From Sporomusa ovata DSM 2662 (GTDB lineage: Bacteria > Bacillota > Negativicutes > Sporomusales > Sporomusaceae), in assembly GCF_000445445.1 (NCBI RefSeq), contig NZ_ASXP01000005.1, positions 434,053-498,052 of the forward strand: DNA of 64,000 nt, given 5' to 3'. The position numbers were made by a program, and so were the translations under genes. Positions 16,167 to 25,195 of this stretch are shown here, piece by piece (positions within the stretch are counted from its first letter, which is position 1; every line of letters begins with the position of its first letter). A model generated the notes under the pieces. The model saw only the letters and a list, made by a program, of their open reading frames with translations, made no database searches and was not told the DNA's origin.

Positions 16167-18023
16167 ATGAAAAGAATCGGTTTATATCTGGCATGGATAT
16201 TTATCCTCTTGATGGGACTATTACCGCTGTATTCCTTAAAAGAAGGACTCAGTGTTGGTAAAACACCACCTGAAATAACCCGTCTTCATTGGCAAACAAA
16301 TAATACCACAAGAATATGGGGCGATAACTGGGAAGACATTCAGATTCAGATACTTACTGCTAAAATTCAATCAATTACGTCTATTCCTCGCTACATTACC
16401 GTTGTTGATCCCAACTCCTGGCAAGAGGTATTAACGGTCTGTCCTTTGGCAGCAAGTCCTATCAATTCACTCATTATATTATCAGATGACGGTAAGCTCC
16501 CTCAGATCCTGCAAAATTATTTATCTTCCCCTCAGGCAAACAGCACTGACCTGTTACTTCTGGGCAAAACGATACAATTTGAACCCGCTTTTAAACAACA
16601 CTACAAGACTAAGGTTATTGAACCATCAGACTACACTGCCATCGCCCAGACAATTGACACAGAGCTAACTCAAACCATTGGATTAAGCCGAGATGTTATC
16701 TTAATTAATGGAGCCTCAGACCCAAAATTTGCTTTGCCAGTTACCACTTGGGCTACCCATCGCGGCACACCTATCCTATTTTTTAATGGTGCCACCCTGC
16801 CTGACGCAACTAAAGCTGCTCTGAGCCTGCGGAAAGGTAACTGTAATATCTATGTCATAGCTCCCCCAGGTTCAACCGACCGTACCCTGATTGCGGAACT
16901 AGCGACAATGGGGAAAGTCTCCGAAGTGGGACATCCTGATCTAGCTGAGCATTCAGTGGCGTTTGCCCGCTATTTTGATGATTCTTCCGGATTCGGCTGG
17001 AGAACAACTAAGGAAACTGCAGATGGAGGTAAACAATTCCTGCTTGTTCCCAGTGATGAATGGCGTACTGGTATGATTGGAGCCCAACTATTCAGCAGCG
17101 GGATATTCGGTCCGCAACTTGTAACAACAGATAAAACTAGACTCCCCCTTCCTCTGGAAAAATTTTATTTCGAATCTAAGCCTGATTGGTGGGTTACTCC
17201 AGCGGAGGGACCTTATAATCATACCTGGATACTGGGAAATACAGATCGAGTATCCTATTCTGAGCAAGGCAGGGCTCATTTCTTGCAAGAGATTAGCGAC
17301 TACAAGAGCAAAGGTTCTCAAGGAATGAGCGGGATCGAGGCCATTACTGCCGTCTGGTATGCTCTAGCTATTGTGTGCGCTCTGTTGGCATGGGCGCATC
17401 TGAGTACTCGTATGTTTCAACTCTCACCTTTTATGCGTCTCGCATGGGTACTAGCAATGCTTGTCCTAGGTCCAATCGGCTTATGGTCATATTACACCTG
17501 CTATCGCGGCTACGGACACCAAGTCGCCAAAGGAGAATTTCCCCGACCGCTTTGGGTACAAGTCCTTGCTGCAACCTGTGGCACTTTGGGATTCGGCATG
17601 CCGGCAATGATATTAGTATCCTTTGGAATGACCTATTGGGGGCTGCCGCTTCTTATAAGCCATGGCTCCTTCTTCTTTGTAACAGGCCCGATGTTCCAAA
17701 GTGTGTTATGGTCCTATTTGGCAGCAATACTCGTAAACGCCCTGCTCTTTGTACCGCTGATGCTTGCCTTTAAGGAAACCTCCACCTATTGGGGAACAGT
17801 AAAGGATAACTTCGGTACAGTATTTTGGTCCATGACATCCGTGTCTATCGGGATGATGCCGGCAATGTGGCTGATTATGATGGAATATCTTCAAATGATG
17901 CCTCGCGAAGAAGATCTTCTCTGGTGGGGTAGTATGTACGCGGCTAGTCTTGTCGGGCTTATCACAGGCTATATTGGCAACTGGCCCTTAGTAGCCAGTA
18001 CCCGTAAAAAAGGCACCATGTGA
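16167..18023 (+). CDS. Cell-wall-binding-repeat-like protein fused to DUF4396 membrane domain
   Basis: 618 residues. One N-terminal membrane anchor (residues 5-24), an extracytoplasmic region to about 385 with repeat-like alpha/beta units (DVILINGASDPKFALPVTTW, QFLLVPSDEWRTGMIGAQL) similar to cell-wall-binding repeat 2, then six membrane helices (about 395-610). The membrane part has the DUF4396 look (CYRGYGHQVAKGEF, MPAMILVSFGM, MWLIMMEYLQMM). The next gene starts 12 bases on and encodes the same repeats without the membrane domain. The pair probably forms an envelope complex; role unknown. Confidence 0.7.
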   Translation: MKRIGLYLAWIFILLMGLLPLYSLKEGLSVGKTPPEITRLHWQTNNTTRIWGDNWEDIQIQILTAKIQSITSIPRYITVVDPNSWQEVLTVCPLAASPINSLIILSDDGKLPQILQNYLSSPQANSTDLLLLGKTIQFEPAFKQHYKTKVIEPSDYTAIAQTIDTELTQTIGLSRDVILINGASDPKFALPVTTWATHRGTPILFFNGATLPDATKAALSLRKGNCNIYVIAPPGSTDRTLIAELATMGKVSEVGHPDLAEHSVAFARYFDDSSGFGWRTTKETADGGKQFLLVPSDEWRTGMIGAQLFSSGIFGPQLVTTDKTRLPLPLEKFYFESKPDWWVTPAEGPYNHTWILGNTDRVSYSEQGRAHFLQEISDYKSKGSQGMSGIEAITAVWYALAIVCALLAWAHLSTRMFQLSPFMRLAWVLAMLVLGPIGLWSYYTCYRGYGHQVAKGEFPRPLWVQVLAATCGTLGFGMPAMILVSFGMTYWGLPLLISHGSFFFVTGPMFQSVLWSYLAAILVNALLFVPLMLAFKETSTYWGTVKDNFGTVFWSMTSVSIGMMPAMWLIMMEYLQMMPREEDLLWWGSMYAASLVGLITGYIGNWPLVASTRKKGTM

Positions 18024-18035
18024 GGAGGTTAAATT

Positions 18036-19235
18036 TTGGATATAAAACGTCGTCTTGGACATGTACGAGACCTCTTCTGGTTATCTTCGGTTCTTACTTT
18101 AGCCCTGCTATGTTTCTTTTCTCTTTACCGTCCAAATTTCTATAGTGTTTCCCCTGCCCCAAGGCCAATTCATACGGAGATTGGCCTAACCACAACTCGT
18201 TTAACTGGAAATACCCCGTTCGAAACCGCAGTTTCCATCTCACAAACAGTCTATCCTGCTACCTTCCACGATAATAAGCCAGGAGCAATCATTCTGGTTC
18301 CGGTAGAAGACTGGCGGGCTGGCATCGTAGCAACAGAAATCAGCCATTTCCCAATCAATGCACCTATCTTATACACCAACAGAAGCAATATCCCTGAAAT
18401 AACACTGGATGAAATAAAGCGTTTGGACCCGGAAGGGGTTTTTCAGGACGGTAATATAAAGATCTTGCTTATCGGCGAAGTTGAAGATGTTGTAAAGAAT
18501 CAGTTACACCAGGAAAATCTTAAATTTCGCGCTCTTTCTGCTCCATCGCCAGAGGAACTGGCAGCTTTACTTGACGACTACAAAGCCATGTATCACGCTG
18601 ACCACTCAGATGAAGTCATAGTTGTTCCTAGAGATAATCCTGAGTTCGCGTTACTTGCCACATCTTGGGTAGCTCATATGGGTCACACCATTCTATTTGC
18701 CAGCAGCAATGGCCTAGCTGAGGCAACACATAAGGCACTTTCGAACCGTTGGGACGCCCATATCTATGTGCTTGCAACTGAAAAAGAAATCCCTTCACCT
18801 GTGATGGCCGAACTTACTAAATACGGTCATGCTCAACGGATGCCTGGCAAAGACATATGGGAGATGTCTGCGGGTTTTGCTGGCTATAAGGATGTCGGTC
18901 CCGGGGTGGCTTTTTGGTTATTGCAAATTCCTCGTGACTTTGGCTGGGGGATAGCAGAAGCCGGGCATAACTTTACTTTTGTAAATCCTAAGTATCCTGA
19001 GTATGCTATTCCTGCTTCCATTCTTTCACACATGGGCAAACATGGTCCTTTCCTGCTGGTTGATGAAAAAGAAATACCAGCGCCTGTTGTAAGATATCTT
19101 GAAACAGTTCAGCCTTCATACCTCTCCCCACAGAACCAACTCTTCAACCACGGCTGGATTATCGGAAATTCGGCAATGGTTAGTCCTGAAATACAATACA
19201 CAGCCGATAAACTACTTCAGGGAAAAAGACAATGA
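18036..19235 (+). CDS. Membrane-anchored cell-wall-binding-repeat-2-like protein
   Basis: 399 residues from TTG at 18036 (GAGGAGG upstream). One N-terminal membrane segment (about 15-32) then three repeat units; the first starts RLTGNTPFETAVSISQ, matching the R-x-G-x-x-R/PF-x-TA-x-x-IS signature, with later ones at IILVPVEDWRAGIVATEIS and VIVVPRDNPEFALLATSWV. Such repeats anchor proteins to anionic cell-wall polymers in Gram-positive bacteria. It follows the DUF4396 fusion in one operon. Confidence 0.72.
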   Translation: MDIKRRLGHVRDLFWLSSVLTLALLCFFSLYRPNFYSVSPAPRPIHTEIGLTTTRLTGNTPFETAVSISQTVYPATFHDNKPGAIILVPVEDWRAGIVATEISHFPINAPILYTNRSNIPEITLDEIKRLDPEGVFQDGNIKILLIGEVEDVVKNQLHQENLKFRALSAPSPEELAALLDDYKAMYHADHSDEVIVVPRDNPEFALLATSWVAHMGHTILFASSNGLAEATHKALSNRWDAHIYVLATEKEIPSPVMAELTKYGHAQRMPGKDIWEMSAGFAGYKDVGPGVAFWLLQIPRDFGWGIAEAGHNFTFVNPKYPEYAIPASILSHMGKHGPFLLVDEKEIPAPVVRYLETVQPSYLSPQNQLFNHGWIIGNSAMVSPEIQYTADKLLQGKRQ

Positions 19236-19248
19236 AGAAGGATGTATT

Positions 19249-19716
19249 ATGCCTAAGATAATTGCAATCTTCCCCTCCTATAACGAGGCGATAACAGCTA
19301 GTAACACACTCCTAACCCATAATCTTGCGGATTATTCATTGAACGAATTGAGTTATGATTATGAAAGTCAGGTTAGGCAGGAGCTTTTTCTTAGTTCCCG
19401 CGAAAGCAAAGCTATTGCGATGATGATCGTTTTATGTCTACTCATTGGAATAGGTCTTTTCTATTGGCTAACACTATCCCCTCTGACGGGTACATTGTTT
19501 AGCTGGTTACTCGGTGGCGGACTGCCAGTCGCGCTATTTACAGGCGGAGGCCTAGGCGCTGCTATTGGTATGCTGCTGACAGGGCTATACGTATTGAGTA
19601 AACCGCTAAATATAGACTACACTGGAAAATGGTTATTTATATTATATTGCCGTGATAACGCCCAATGGACCGAGGCCAAAGCTATCATTGAAGCTTCGCA
19701 GGGTTCTGTAATGTAA
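19249..19716 (+). CDS. Small membrane protein with two central helices
   Basis: 155 residues. The ATG at 19249 has GAAGGATG upstream; an earlier in-frame ATG at 19099 lies inside the previous gene. Short soluble start (IIAIFPSYNEAITASNTLL, as in stress proteins that pass a flexible ferredoxin-like domain), two membrane helices (about 57-80 and 88-115, glycine-rich), soluble end. Same operon as the cell-wall-repeat genes. Not a known function. Confidence 0.65.
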   Translation: MPKIIAIFPSYNEAITASNTLLTHNLADYSLNELSYDYESQVRQELFLSSRESKAIAMMIVLCLLIGIGLFYWLTLSPLTGTLFSWLLGGGLPVALFTGGGLGAAIGMLLTGLYVLSKPLNIDYTGKWLFILYCRDNAQWTEAKAIIEASQGSVM

Positions 19717-19739
19717 GAATCTAGTATGGAGGAATATCT

Positions 19740-21131
19740 ATGCTGCAAAACTATCAGAAAACGTTACAGCCGCAAAGCAATGCAACTGCAGTTGATGTCT
19801 TCAGTAAAGAGTACGTTGATAACCCCTTCCTATTGGTGACCATCGGGGAAAAACTAACTTCCCGTGCGATAGTTGAAGCAACGATGAGAGCCCAGACCGG
19901 AAAACGGCTGCAACGTCCTTTCGGTAGTCCCCTCAATCTTTCCCCCTGGCACCAATTACTCCTAAACCCCAGACAACTCTTTCACCTGCCCACTCCCAGC
20001 ATTAGCCAAATTACTACTCAGACAGTTATTGGCCCAAATTGTAAAAAGCCACTCATACTCGATATACCCATCATGATTACTGGTATGTCATATGGAGGGT
20101 CGCTGAGTTTGCCGATGAAAATCGCATTAGCCCAAGGAGCGGCCTTAGCCGGTACTTCAACCAATACTGGAGAATCGGCGGTAACGGGTGAAGAGCGAAG
20201 CGCTGCAAAATTTCTCATCGGCCAGTACAACCGCGGCGGTTGGCTAAGTTCTAACGAGCAGCTCCAACAACTTGATGCCATAGAAGTACAGCTTGGACAA
20301 GGCGCCTGGGGCGGCGCGGTTGAAGATCAAGTAGGGCACCAAAAGGACGAACATTTGACCGAGGCTTGGCATCTAAATTCAGGTGAAAATGCAACGATCT
20401 ACCCGAGAATGCCTGGGTGTAATTCACCTCAAGACTATATCAAACTTATCAATAACCTAAAATCTGAGTACGATGTGCCTATAGGGGTCAAGATAGCAGG
20501 TACCGACTTCATCGAATTGGAGCTAGCGGTAATCACCCAAACCACTGCCGATTTCATCGTGATCGATGGTGCTGAAGGCGGCACCTCTTCTTCACCACCC
20601 ACTTTACAGGATGATGTAGGCTTACCTACTCTATTTGCCTTAGACCGGACAATAAAATGGCTACAAAGCCGCAGCCTCCGTCATCGCTTTAGTGTAATTA
20701 TTACTGGAGGTATGACAACACCGGGACACTTTCTAAAAGCGCTTGCACTCGGAGCAGACGCCGTATATATCGGTTCGATTGCTGTTATTGCTGCCCTGCA
20801 GACGCAGATGGCTAACCTATTGCCAAACATCCCACCTTCCCAACTTGCTTTTTACGTGGGTAAGCAAAAAGATATCCTAGATGTTCCTGCAGCGGCAAAC
20901 CATCTTTACAACTTCTTAATGTCCTGCACCGAAGAAATGAAATTGGTTATCCAAGCTCTTGGTAAAACCTCAACAAAAGGGCTAAACCGGGATGATTTGA
21001 TTGCTATTGACCGTGATTTGGCAAACACAATAGAAATTCGTTACGCAGGAGACATTCGCAAAGAACAAAATGCCGGCTTTTACCCGCCATCTTCTGGCGC
21101 GGATGATGTTGCATTCCCATTACAACAATAA
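19740..21131 (+). CDS. FMN-binding glutamate synthase-like enzyme
   Basis: 463 residues, GGAGG upstream. This is the GltB central FMN domain alone: MITGMSYGGSLSLP, GQGAWGGA, VDGAEGGT-type motif IDGAEGGTSSSPP and GALGADAVYIGS-type motif. It lacks the glutaminase domain and the conserved Cys cluster of full glutamate synthase, so it is one of the stand-alone family members of unknown substrate. Last gene of the operon that starts at 16167. Confidence 0.8.
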   Translation: MLQNYQKTLQPQSNATAVDVFSKEYVDNPFLLVTIGEKLTSRAIVEATMRAQTGKRLQRPFGSPLNLSPWHQLLLNPRQLFHLPTPSISQITTQTVIGPNCKKPLILDIPIMITGMSYGGSLSLPMKIALAQGAALAGTSTNTGESAVTGEERSAAKFLIGQYNRGGWLSSNEQLQQLDAIEVQLGQGAWGGAVEDQVGHQKDEHLTEAWHLNSGENATIYPRMPGCNSPQDYIKLINNLKSEYDVPIGVKIAGTDFIELELAVITQTTADFIVIDGAEGGTSSSPPTLQDDVGLPTLFALDRTIKWLQSRSLRHRFSVIITGGMTTPGHFLKALALGADAVYIGSIAVIAALQTQMANLLPNIPPSQLAFYVGKQKDILDVPAAANHLYNFLMSCTEEMKLVIQALGKTSTKGLNRDDLIAIDRDLANTIEIRYAGDIRKEQNAGFYPPSSGADDVAFPLQQ

Positions 21132-21165
21132 AATCAGTCTGTAAAAACTAATTGGGGATTAACTC

Positions 21166-21288
21166 ATAGGTTTACTTAATAAGCTTCTTAATGGAAATTC
21201 GGAACAAGAGCCTCTAAACTACGGAGAAGTATTGGGAATTTGGGGGGCACATACTGATATACACCCGAAGAATAATAGAAGACCCTAG
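21166..21288 (+). pseudogene. N-terminal fragment of a DUF3231 gene
   Basis: Reads IGLLNKLLNGNSEQEPLNYG then EVLGIWGAH before a stop. It matches the start of the DUF3231-type gene at 22394 (GLLNN, QQEPLHYGDVFGIW). The expected ATG is ATA and the rest of the gene is gone. Confidence 0.65.
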
Positions 21289-21308
21289 GCCAAGGTTGCC
21301 TAGGGTCT
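21280..21308. terminator. Hairpin after the FMN enzyme gene
   Basis: Perfect 11-bp stem AGACCCTAGGC with its complement. Only a weak T tail; it may serve convergent transcripts. Confidence 0.5.
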
Positions 21309-21328
21309 CTAACATATACTATATTGCA

Positions 21329-21460
21329 TCAAAGCCATTTTTCTGCATTGATCTGCGCACATGCGGCAGATGTTTGCGCACATTCTTGCGCACATTGATC
21401 ACATATTTGAGCACAAAGCTGAAAATGTGCCTTAGAGAACTTTCCGTTCATAGACATCAT
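21329..21460 (-). CDS. Short Cys-rich protein, copper-storage (DUF326)-like
   Basis: 43 residues from ATG at 21460, 14 bases after the Dps gene. Six Cys in a helical spacing (LCAQICDQCAQECAQ, then AACAQINAEKW), as in four-helix-bundle Cys-rich copper storage proteins, but only one or two helices long. A truncated family member or a small metal buffer working with Dps. Confidence 0.55.
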   Translation of the reverse strand: MMSMNGKFSKAHFQLCAQICDQCAQECAQTSAACAQINAEKWL

Positions 21461-21473
21461 TAAAACAATCCTA

Positions 21474-21974
21474 TCAGCATTTGGTTAAATATGCCGTAAA
21501 GAACCAAATATGCTTTTCAAAAAAGCACATTGCCTCTGCCAAAATTCCAACCGTACAATCATCACGTGCTTCCTTTGCCAGGGGATCTATCATTCTTATT
21601 AATTTAAGCATCTCGCAGAAGTCTTCGAGTATTATTTTTGCAACACAAGCCGTACTAATGTTTTCACTAGGTAATTCATCAATTGACCCAATTTCAAGAT
21701 AATCTCTCATAGAAGCAGGTGGATAGCACCCCAACATTTTTATACGTTCTGCTACTATATCGAACTTTTCAGCAATTGCCTCATAGAGTTCACCAGTCTT
21801 TTCGTGTAGGTCGAAAAAGCCTACTCCAACTACATTCCAATGTAAATTGTGAAGTTTTACATAGAGAATGTTTAGATTCGCCAAATAAATACTTAAACCC
21901 TCAACAAGCCGACGTGTCTTTTCAGGTTTCAGGCCGCTGTGGCAGTATTCATCAGGACAGCATTCGTTCTTCAC
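21474..21974 (-). CDS. Dps-family ferritin-like protein
   Basis: 166 residues from GTG at 21974 with GGAGGGAAG upstream. The Dps signature LHNLHWNVVG followed by FDLHEKTGELYEAIAEKFD carries the His, Asp and Glu ligands of the inter-subunit ferroxidase site. Dps dodecamers oxidise and store iron and protect DNA from peroxide. The first 12 residues are Cys-rich (CCPDEYC), which is uncommon. Confidence 0.88.
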   Translation of the reverse strand: MKNECCPDEYCHSGLKPEKTRRLVEGLSIYLANLNILYVKLHNLHWNVVGVGFFDLHEKTGELYEAIAEKFDIVAERIKMLGCYPPASMRDYLEIGSIDELPSENISTACVAKIILEDFCEMLKLIRMIDPLAKEARDDCTVGILAEAMCFFEKHIWFFTAYLTKC

Positions 21975-22188
21975 TATATCTTCCCTCCAATGTCATTAAA
22001 CCTTCTACTTATACATATGATCTAACTTTATGTAATGTGATAAATAATATGATAATAGCCCTTTAGTTTTCACCTTTTACTTTTATGTAACAATTATGGA
22101 TATTATTAATAGAATGGCAGCCTTATATTGTTGTACTCATAGCAACAGTGAGATCATATTTTATAAAAAGTGTGAATTGAGGCGTTAT

Positions 22189-22389
22189 ATGGAAAAGATA
22201 AATTTTGACAGCCTCTGCCGACAAAAGCGAGACTTAACCAGTCATGGTCTATCCGCTAGCATCATTCTTGGTGGTATGGCCAAATATGTTGTAGCTTTCG
22301 GAACTTGTGCTAGTTTTGGAGGTGCGTTCGCAGAATACCTAGCAATATATTGGGATATTCTAATGCAGAGATATACAGCGCAGGGGTGA
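22189..22389 (+). pseudogene. Possible [NiFe]-hydrogenase small-subunit scrap
   Basis: The open frame contains AKYVVAFGTCASFGG, close to the conserved AVGTCASFGG motif of hydrogenase small subunits, but nothing else of the family. It may be chance or a very short gene remnant. Confidence 0.25.
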
Positions 22390-22393
22390 TTTT

Positions 22394-22752
22394 ATGGGGT
22401 TACTCAATAACTTCTACATGGCAACTCACAGCAAGAACCGTTGCACTACGGAGACGTTTTCGGAATCTGGCAGCATCTTATGCAAGCGAAAGGCTGCTGT
22501 ACCAAGTACCAGCTTCTAAAGAACCATACCAGTGATAAGGATTTACGCCAATTTCCTATCGAAATGATGGAGGATGTAATAAAACCCGAAATCGCCGTAT
22601 ACCCAGGCGAAGTCGGACGGGAGATAAACGAAGTACTAAGAATTGCCAAGGCGTTACAGTTGTACGACCAGACTCAGCAACTTGAACCAACAGGATGGCA
22701 GCCGGGCATAGATGGTATCCAAGCAAATATTCAGGATGCCGGAAATATATAA
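22394..22752 (+). pseudogene. DUF3231-type protein gene with early frameshift
   Basis: ATG at 22394 with GGGGTGAT upstream starts GLLNN; after about 6 codons one base is missing and the protein continues in another frame as LLHGNSQQEPLHYGDVFGIW through KNHTSDKDL to the stop at 22752. DUF3231 proteins are ferritin-like spore-associated proteins with duplicated domains; only about one domain is present. Repairing one base gives an intact frame, so a sequencing error is possible. Confidence 0.65.
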
Positions 22753-22753
22753 A

Positions 22754-22781
22754 AAGGCCCTGCGTGAGCAGGGCCTTCTCT
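22754..22781 (+). terminator. Intrinsic terminator
   Basis: Stem AAGGCCCTG/CAGGGCCTT with a pyrimidine-rich tail directly after the DUF3231-type gene. Confidence 0.8.
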
Positions 22782-22800
22782 TCTTAAGGAGTGTATCATA

Positions 22801-23442
22801 TTGGATTTCGCACTTACCTGGAAAACAATACTTACAATAATTTATGGAACGCTTATATTGCGTATTGCCGGGCGAAAATCTTTAGCCCAGATGACGATTG
22901 CGCAAACTGTAGTCATGTTAGCAGTTGGTACAGTTCTCATTGAACCTCTAGTAGGACAAGAGCTACCGAATACTTTTTTTGTTGTTGCTATCGTTGTTGG
23001 CACTTTAATCCTCATAGAATACTCTGAGATCAGATTGCCTTTCCTAAAAAAATTATTTACCGGGGAACCTGTAATTTTAATAGAAAATGGTAAGATAAAC
23101 AGAGAAAACCTAAAACGTGTTCGGATGACCATACAGCAGCTCGAAATGGAGCTTCGTCAAGCTAGTATTGCGAATGCCTCTGACGTCAAGTGGGCTACAA
23201 TTGAACCTAACGGTCAGTTTGGGTTTGTTTTGAAGGATGAGCTACAGCCTATCGGACAAGCTGAATATCAACACTTACTCAAGCGATTAGAGACTATTGA
23301 ATTTCATATAAAAGGTGCAAATACTGATACAGAAAAGACAACACTAGTAGAATCACCAAGGAAAGTAAACAATGATTTTTCCTCAGAGGAAAATGTCTTC
23401 AAAAAATTAAAACAAGAAAAAACCACACTTACTAACCCCTGA
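22801..23442 (+). CDS. DUF421 (YetF-like) membrane protein
   Basis: 213 residues from TTG at 22801 (AAGGAG upstream). Three N-terminal membrane helices to about residue 85 and a cytoplasmic DUF421 domain (GEPVILIENGKINRENLKR; MTIQQLEMELRQASI). The motif RIAGRKSLAQMTIAQTVVML is typical. YetF-like proteins occur in spore membranes and spoVA mobile operons; exact function unknown. The Lys-rich tail of about 40 residues is variable. Confidence 0.85.
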   Translation: MDFALTWKTILTIIYGTLILRIAGRKSLAQMTIAQTVVMLAVGTVLIEPLVGQELPNTFFVVAIVVGTLILIEYSEIRLPFLKKLFTGEPVILIENGKINRENLKRVRMTIQQLEMELRQASIANASDVKWATIEPNGQFGFVLKDELQPIGQAEYQHLLKRLETIEFHIKGANTDTEKTTLVESPRKVNNDFSSEENVFKKLKQEKTTLTNP

Positions 23443-23641
23443 GTATTAGATATATGCCGTTGCTCAGCCGTGTTACATCGCCCTTGATGGCTTTAGCAAT
23501 CTCGGTTGTTAGCTTCTTTTGTTCTTCTTCATCTTTGGCTTCAATTACTAATGTCTGACCCGAACCTGGTACCTTATGGTGAGGAAGCATAACTGCTGCG
23601 ATTAAGATAGAGGTTTGAGTTTGTGCGCTTTCATTTGCCAT
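23432..23641 (-). CDS. Capping complex subunit for YIEGIA
   Basis: 69 residues, immediately downstream of the YIEGIA gene. Small alpha/beta protein (SILIAAVMLPHHKV, then AKAIKGDVTRLSNGIYLIL). Assignment rests on size and the fixed pairing of these two genes in spore formers. Confidence 0.65.
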   Translation of the reverse strand: MANESAQTQTSILIAAVMLPHHKVPGSGQTLVIEAKDEEEQKKLTTEIAKAIKGDVTRLSNGIYLILRG

Positions 23642-23642
23642 A

Positions 23643-24566
23643 TTAATCTCCCATCACAGTTGACTTAAGTACAGTATGACTCTTTTTCACTGATTCTAGA
23701 AGCGGGGTGTTCTTCACTACTTCTAAGAGCTTTTCATCGTCACGAACTATGGGTACAAATAAAATAATAATCCGGCCTGTCTCATAGTCTTTCCGCGTAA
23801 AATTATATCTTTTAGCTCCAAGCGTACGCGTTGCTTCAAACAAAATCGCCTTCCGCTGCCCAAAATTGTGAAGCGCAATCATAAAATGCTTCTGAGTTGG
23901 TTCTATAACAACAGCTACCCCTTCGTCTTCGATCATTTTTTGGGCATTTTCTGTACCGGCTAAACTACTTACAAAGGTGCCTTCGACTGAAATCTCAGAC
24001 CCATCTACCTTGATTTTAGCAAGTCGCACATTAGCAATATCACCCACAGTTTTCCCTTTTGAAAAATTACTAATAACCAGATAGACAAAAGCCCCTGTTA
24101 TAATGCCGGATATAATTTGAATAGTTAAGCCCCACTGGATTGCGACAATAATTTCCATAACAGCTGACGATGCTAGTGCAACAACTAACGCAAAATAATT
24201 TCGCGCCTCAAAGGTCTTAGCAATACCATCGATATATGCTTCTCCTCTTGGCGTATACTCCGTCTGCTCCAGTCCACGCAGGCTCTCCCGCTCAGTTTTT
24301 CTTACATCGCGGAAGTGCTGAACAGCCAATGCTAAAAATGTCACGGCAGTATAGTTGTTGGACTTAACAGCGGGTATGGCAACAGCTCCAATTGATGCCG
24401 CTATGAATGCCAAAACAATGTGAATGAGATATCCGTTAGGATATGAAGGATACTGCTTATAGTCTACTTTTAAAACTAGAATCCGCGCAATCGTTCCCAT
24501 AGCAGCCGCGATTATAATGACCCATAAGTCCTCTGTAGATATAATTGCTGGCCCTCGTCCGCTCAT
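23643..24566 (-). CDS. YIEGIA-family membrane protein
   Basis: 307 residues. Carries YIDGIA at about residues 111-116, a variant of the name-giving YIEGIA motif, with about five membrane helices in the first 170 residues and a soluble alpha/beta C-terminal region. Found in endospore-forming Firmicutes beside its small capping subunit, which overlaps the end here by convention of the pair (1-base gap). Function unknown. Confidence 0.78.
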   Translation of the reverse strand: MSGRGPAIISTEDLWVIIIAAAMGTIARILVLKVDYKQYPSYPNGYLIHIVLAFIAASIGAVAIPAVKSNNYTAVTFLALAVQHFRDVRKTERESLRGLEQTEYTPRGEAYIDGIAKTFEARNYFALVVALASSAVMEIIVAIQWGLTIQIISGIITGAFVYLVISNFSKGKTVGDIANVRLAKIKVDGSEISVEGTFVSSLAGTENAQKMIEDEGVAVVIEPTQKHFMIALHNFGQRKAILFEATRTLGAKRYNFTRKDYETGRIIILFVPIVRDDEKLLEVVKNTPLLESVKKSHTVLKSTVMGD

Positions 24567-24732
24567 TACTGTTACCTCACATTATCCCAAATATACATTT
24601 ATCTTATTATTGCTTAAATATAGCGAAAATACACGTTGTCTATTGCTGCATCGCTTGCCCTATTCCCTTATAGAATAGATTGCCTGCCCAGGGGCAAACA
24701 ACTTTTAATTCAAAACCAATGGAGGGATTTCA

Positions 24733-24879
24733 ATGGGAATAGTAACAACCGCTACTGACAAAATGCAACCCTGTATTGACGCCTGCCAAAAGCGTGCCCA
24801 AGCCTGCTATGAATGTTTTAACTCTTGCTTACAACCCACATTCCGCAAGTTAAATTATCCCAAAATTAAATTTAACTAA
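24733..24879 (+). CDS. Short Cys-rich protein, copper-storage-like, truncated
   Basis: 48 residues; GGAGGG seven bases before ATG. CIDACQKRAQACYECFNSCLQ matches the first helices of DUF326/Csp-type four-helix proteins; one family Cys is Arg. The remaining helices are replaced by an unrelated tail, so it is probably a truncated gene. Confidence 0.55.
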   Translation: MGIVTTATDKMQPCIDACQKRAQACYECFNSCLQPTFRKLNYPKIKFN

Positions 24880-25195
24880 CACGCATTTTTAAGATTAGTT
24901 GCTATACCATTGGCATCGGTCGCAGATAAATATTGGGATCAAAGCCAGCCCATTCGATCATTTTTATGGGCTGTTCCTGCAAATTGTCGGGGAAATAACG
25001 TTCCCATCAACAATAACTACTTGAATTGGCTCCAGAACCTCAAATATAGTAACTAGTGATGGAGTTGCAGTTTGTTTGTTTCCTTCCTATGACTTGTCTA
25101 TCTGATACTCTTCGATATTACAGTCAACACATATAATATCTAATCAAGTAGTGCGGCAAAACACTTTGAAAACGTCGTAAAGGAAGTGTTCCCTC
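24880..25195. other. Intergenic, with unidentified minus-strand scrap
   Basis: The minus strand over about 24925-25075 reads as a protein end in two frames (FEVLEPIQVVIVDGNV, then EQPIKMIEWAGFDPNIYL). I do not recognise it; it appears to be a frameshifted gene tail. AAGGAAG before 25196 is the RBS of the next gene. Confidence 0.35.

Noticed and set aside
19099..19248. Long N-terminus for the small membrane protein
   Set aside because: It overlaps the preceding gene by over 130 bases, while ATG 19249 has a proper RBS.
22189..22389. Functional [NiFe] hydrogenase gene
   Set aside because: Only one 15-residue motif resembles the small subunit; too little to claim more than a possible scrap.
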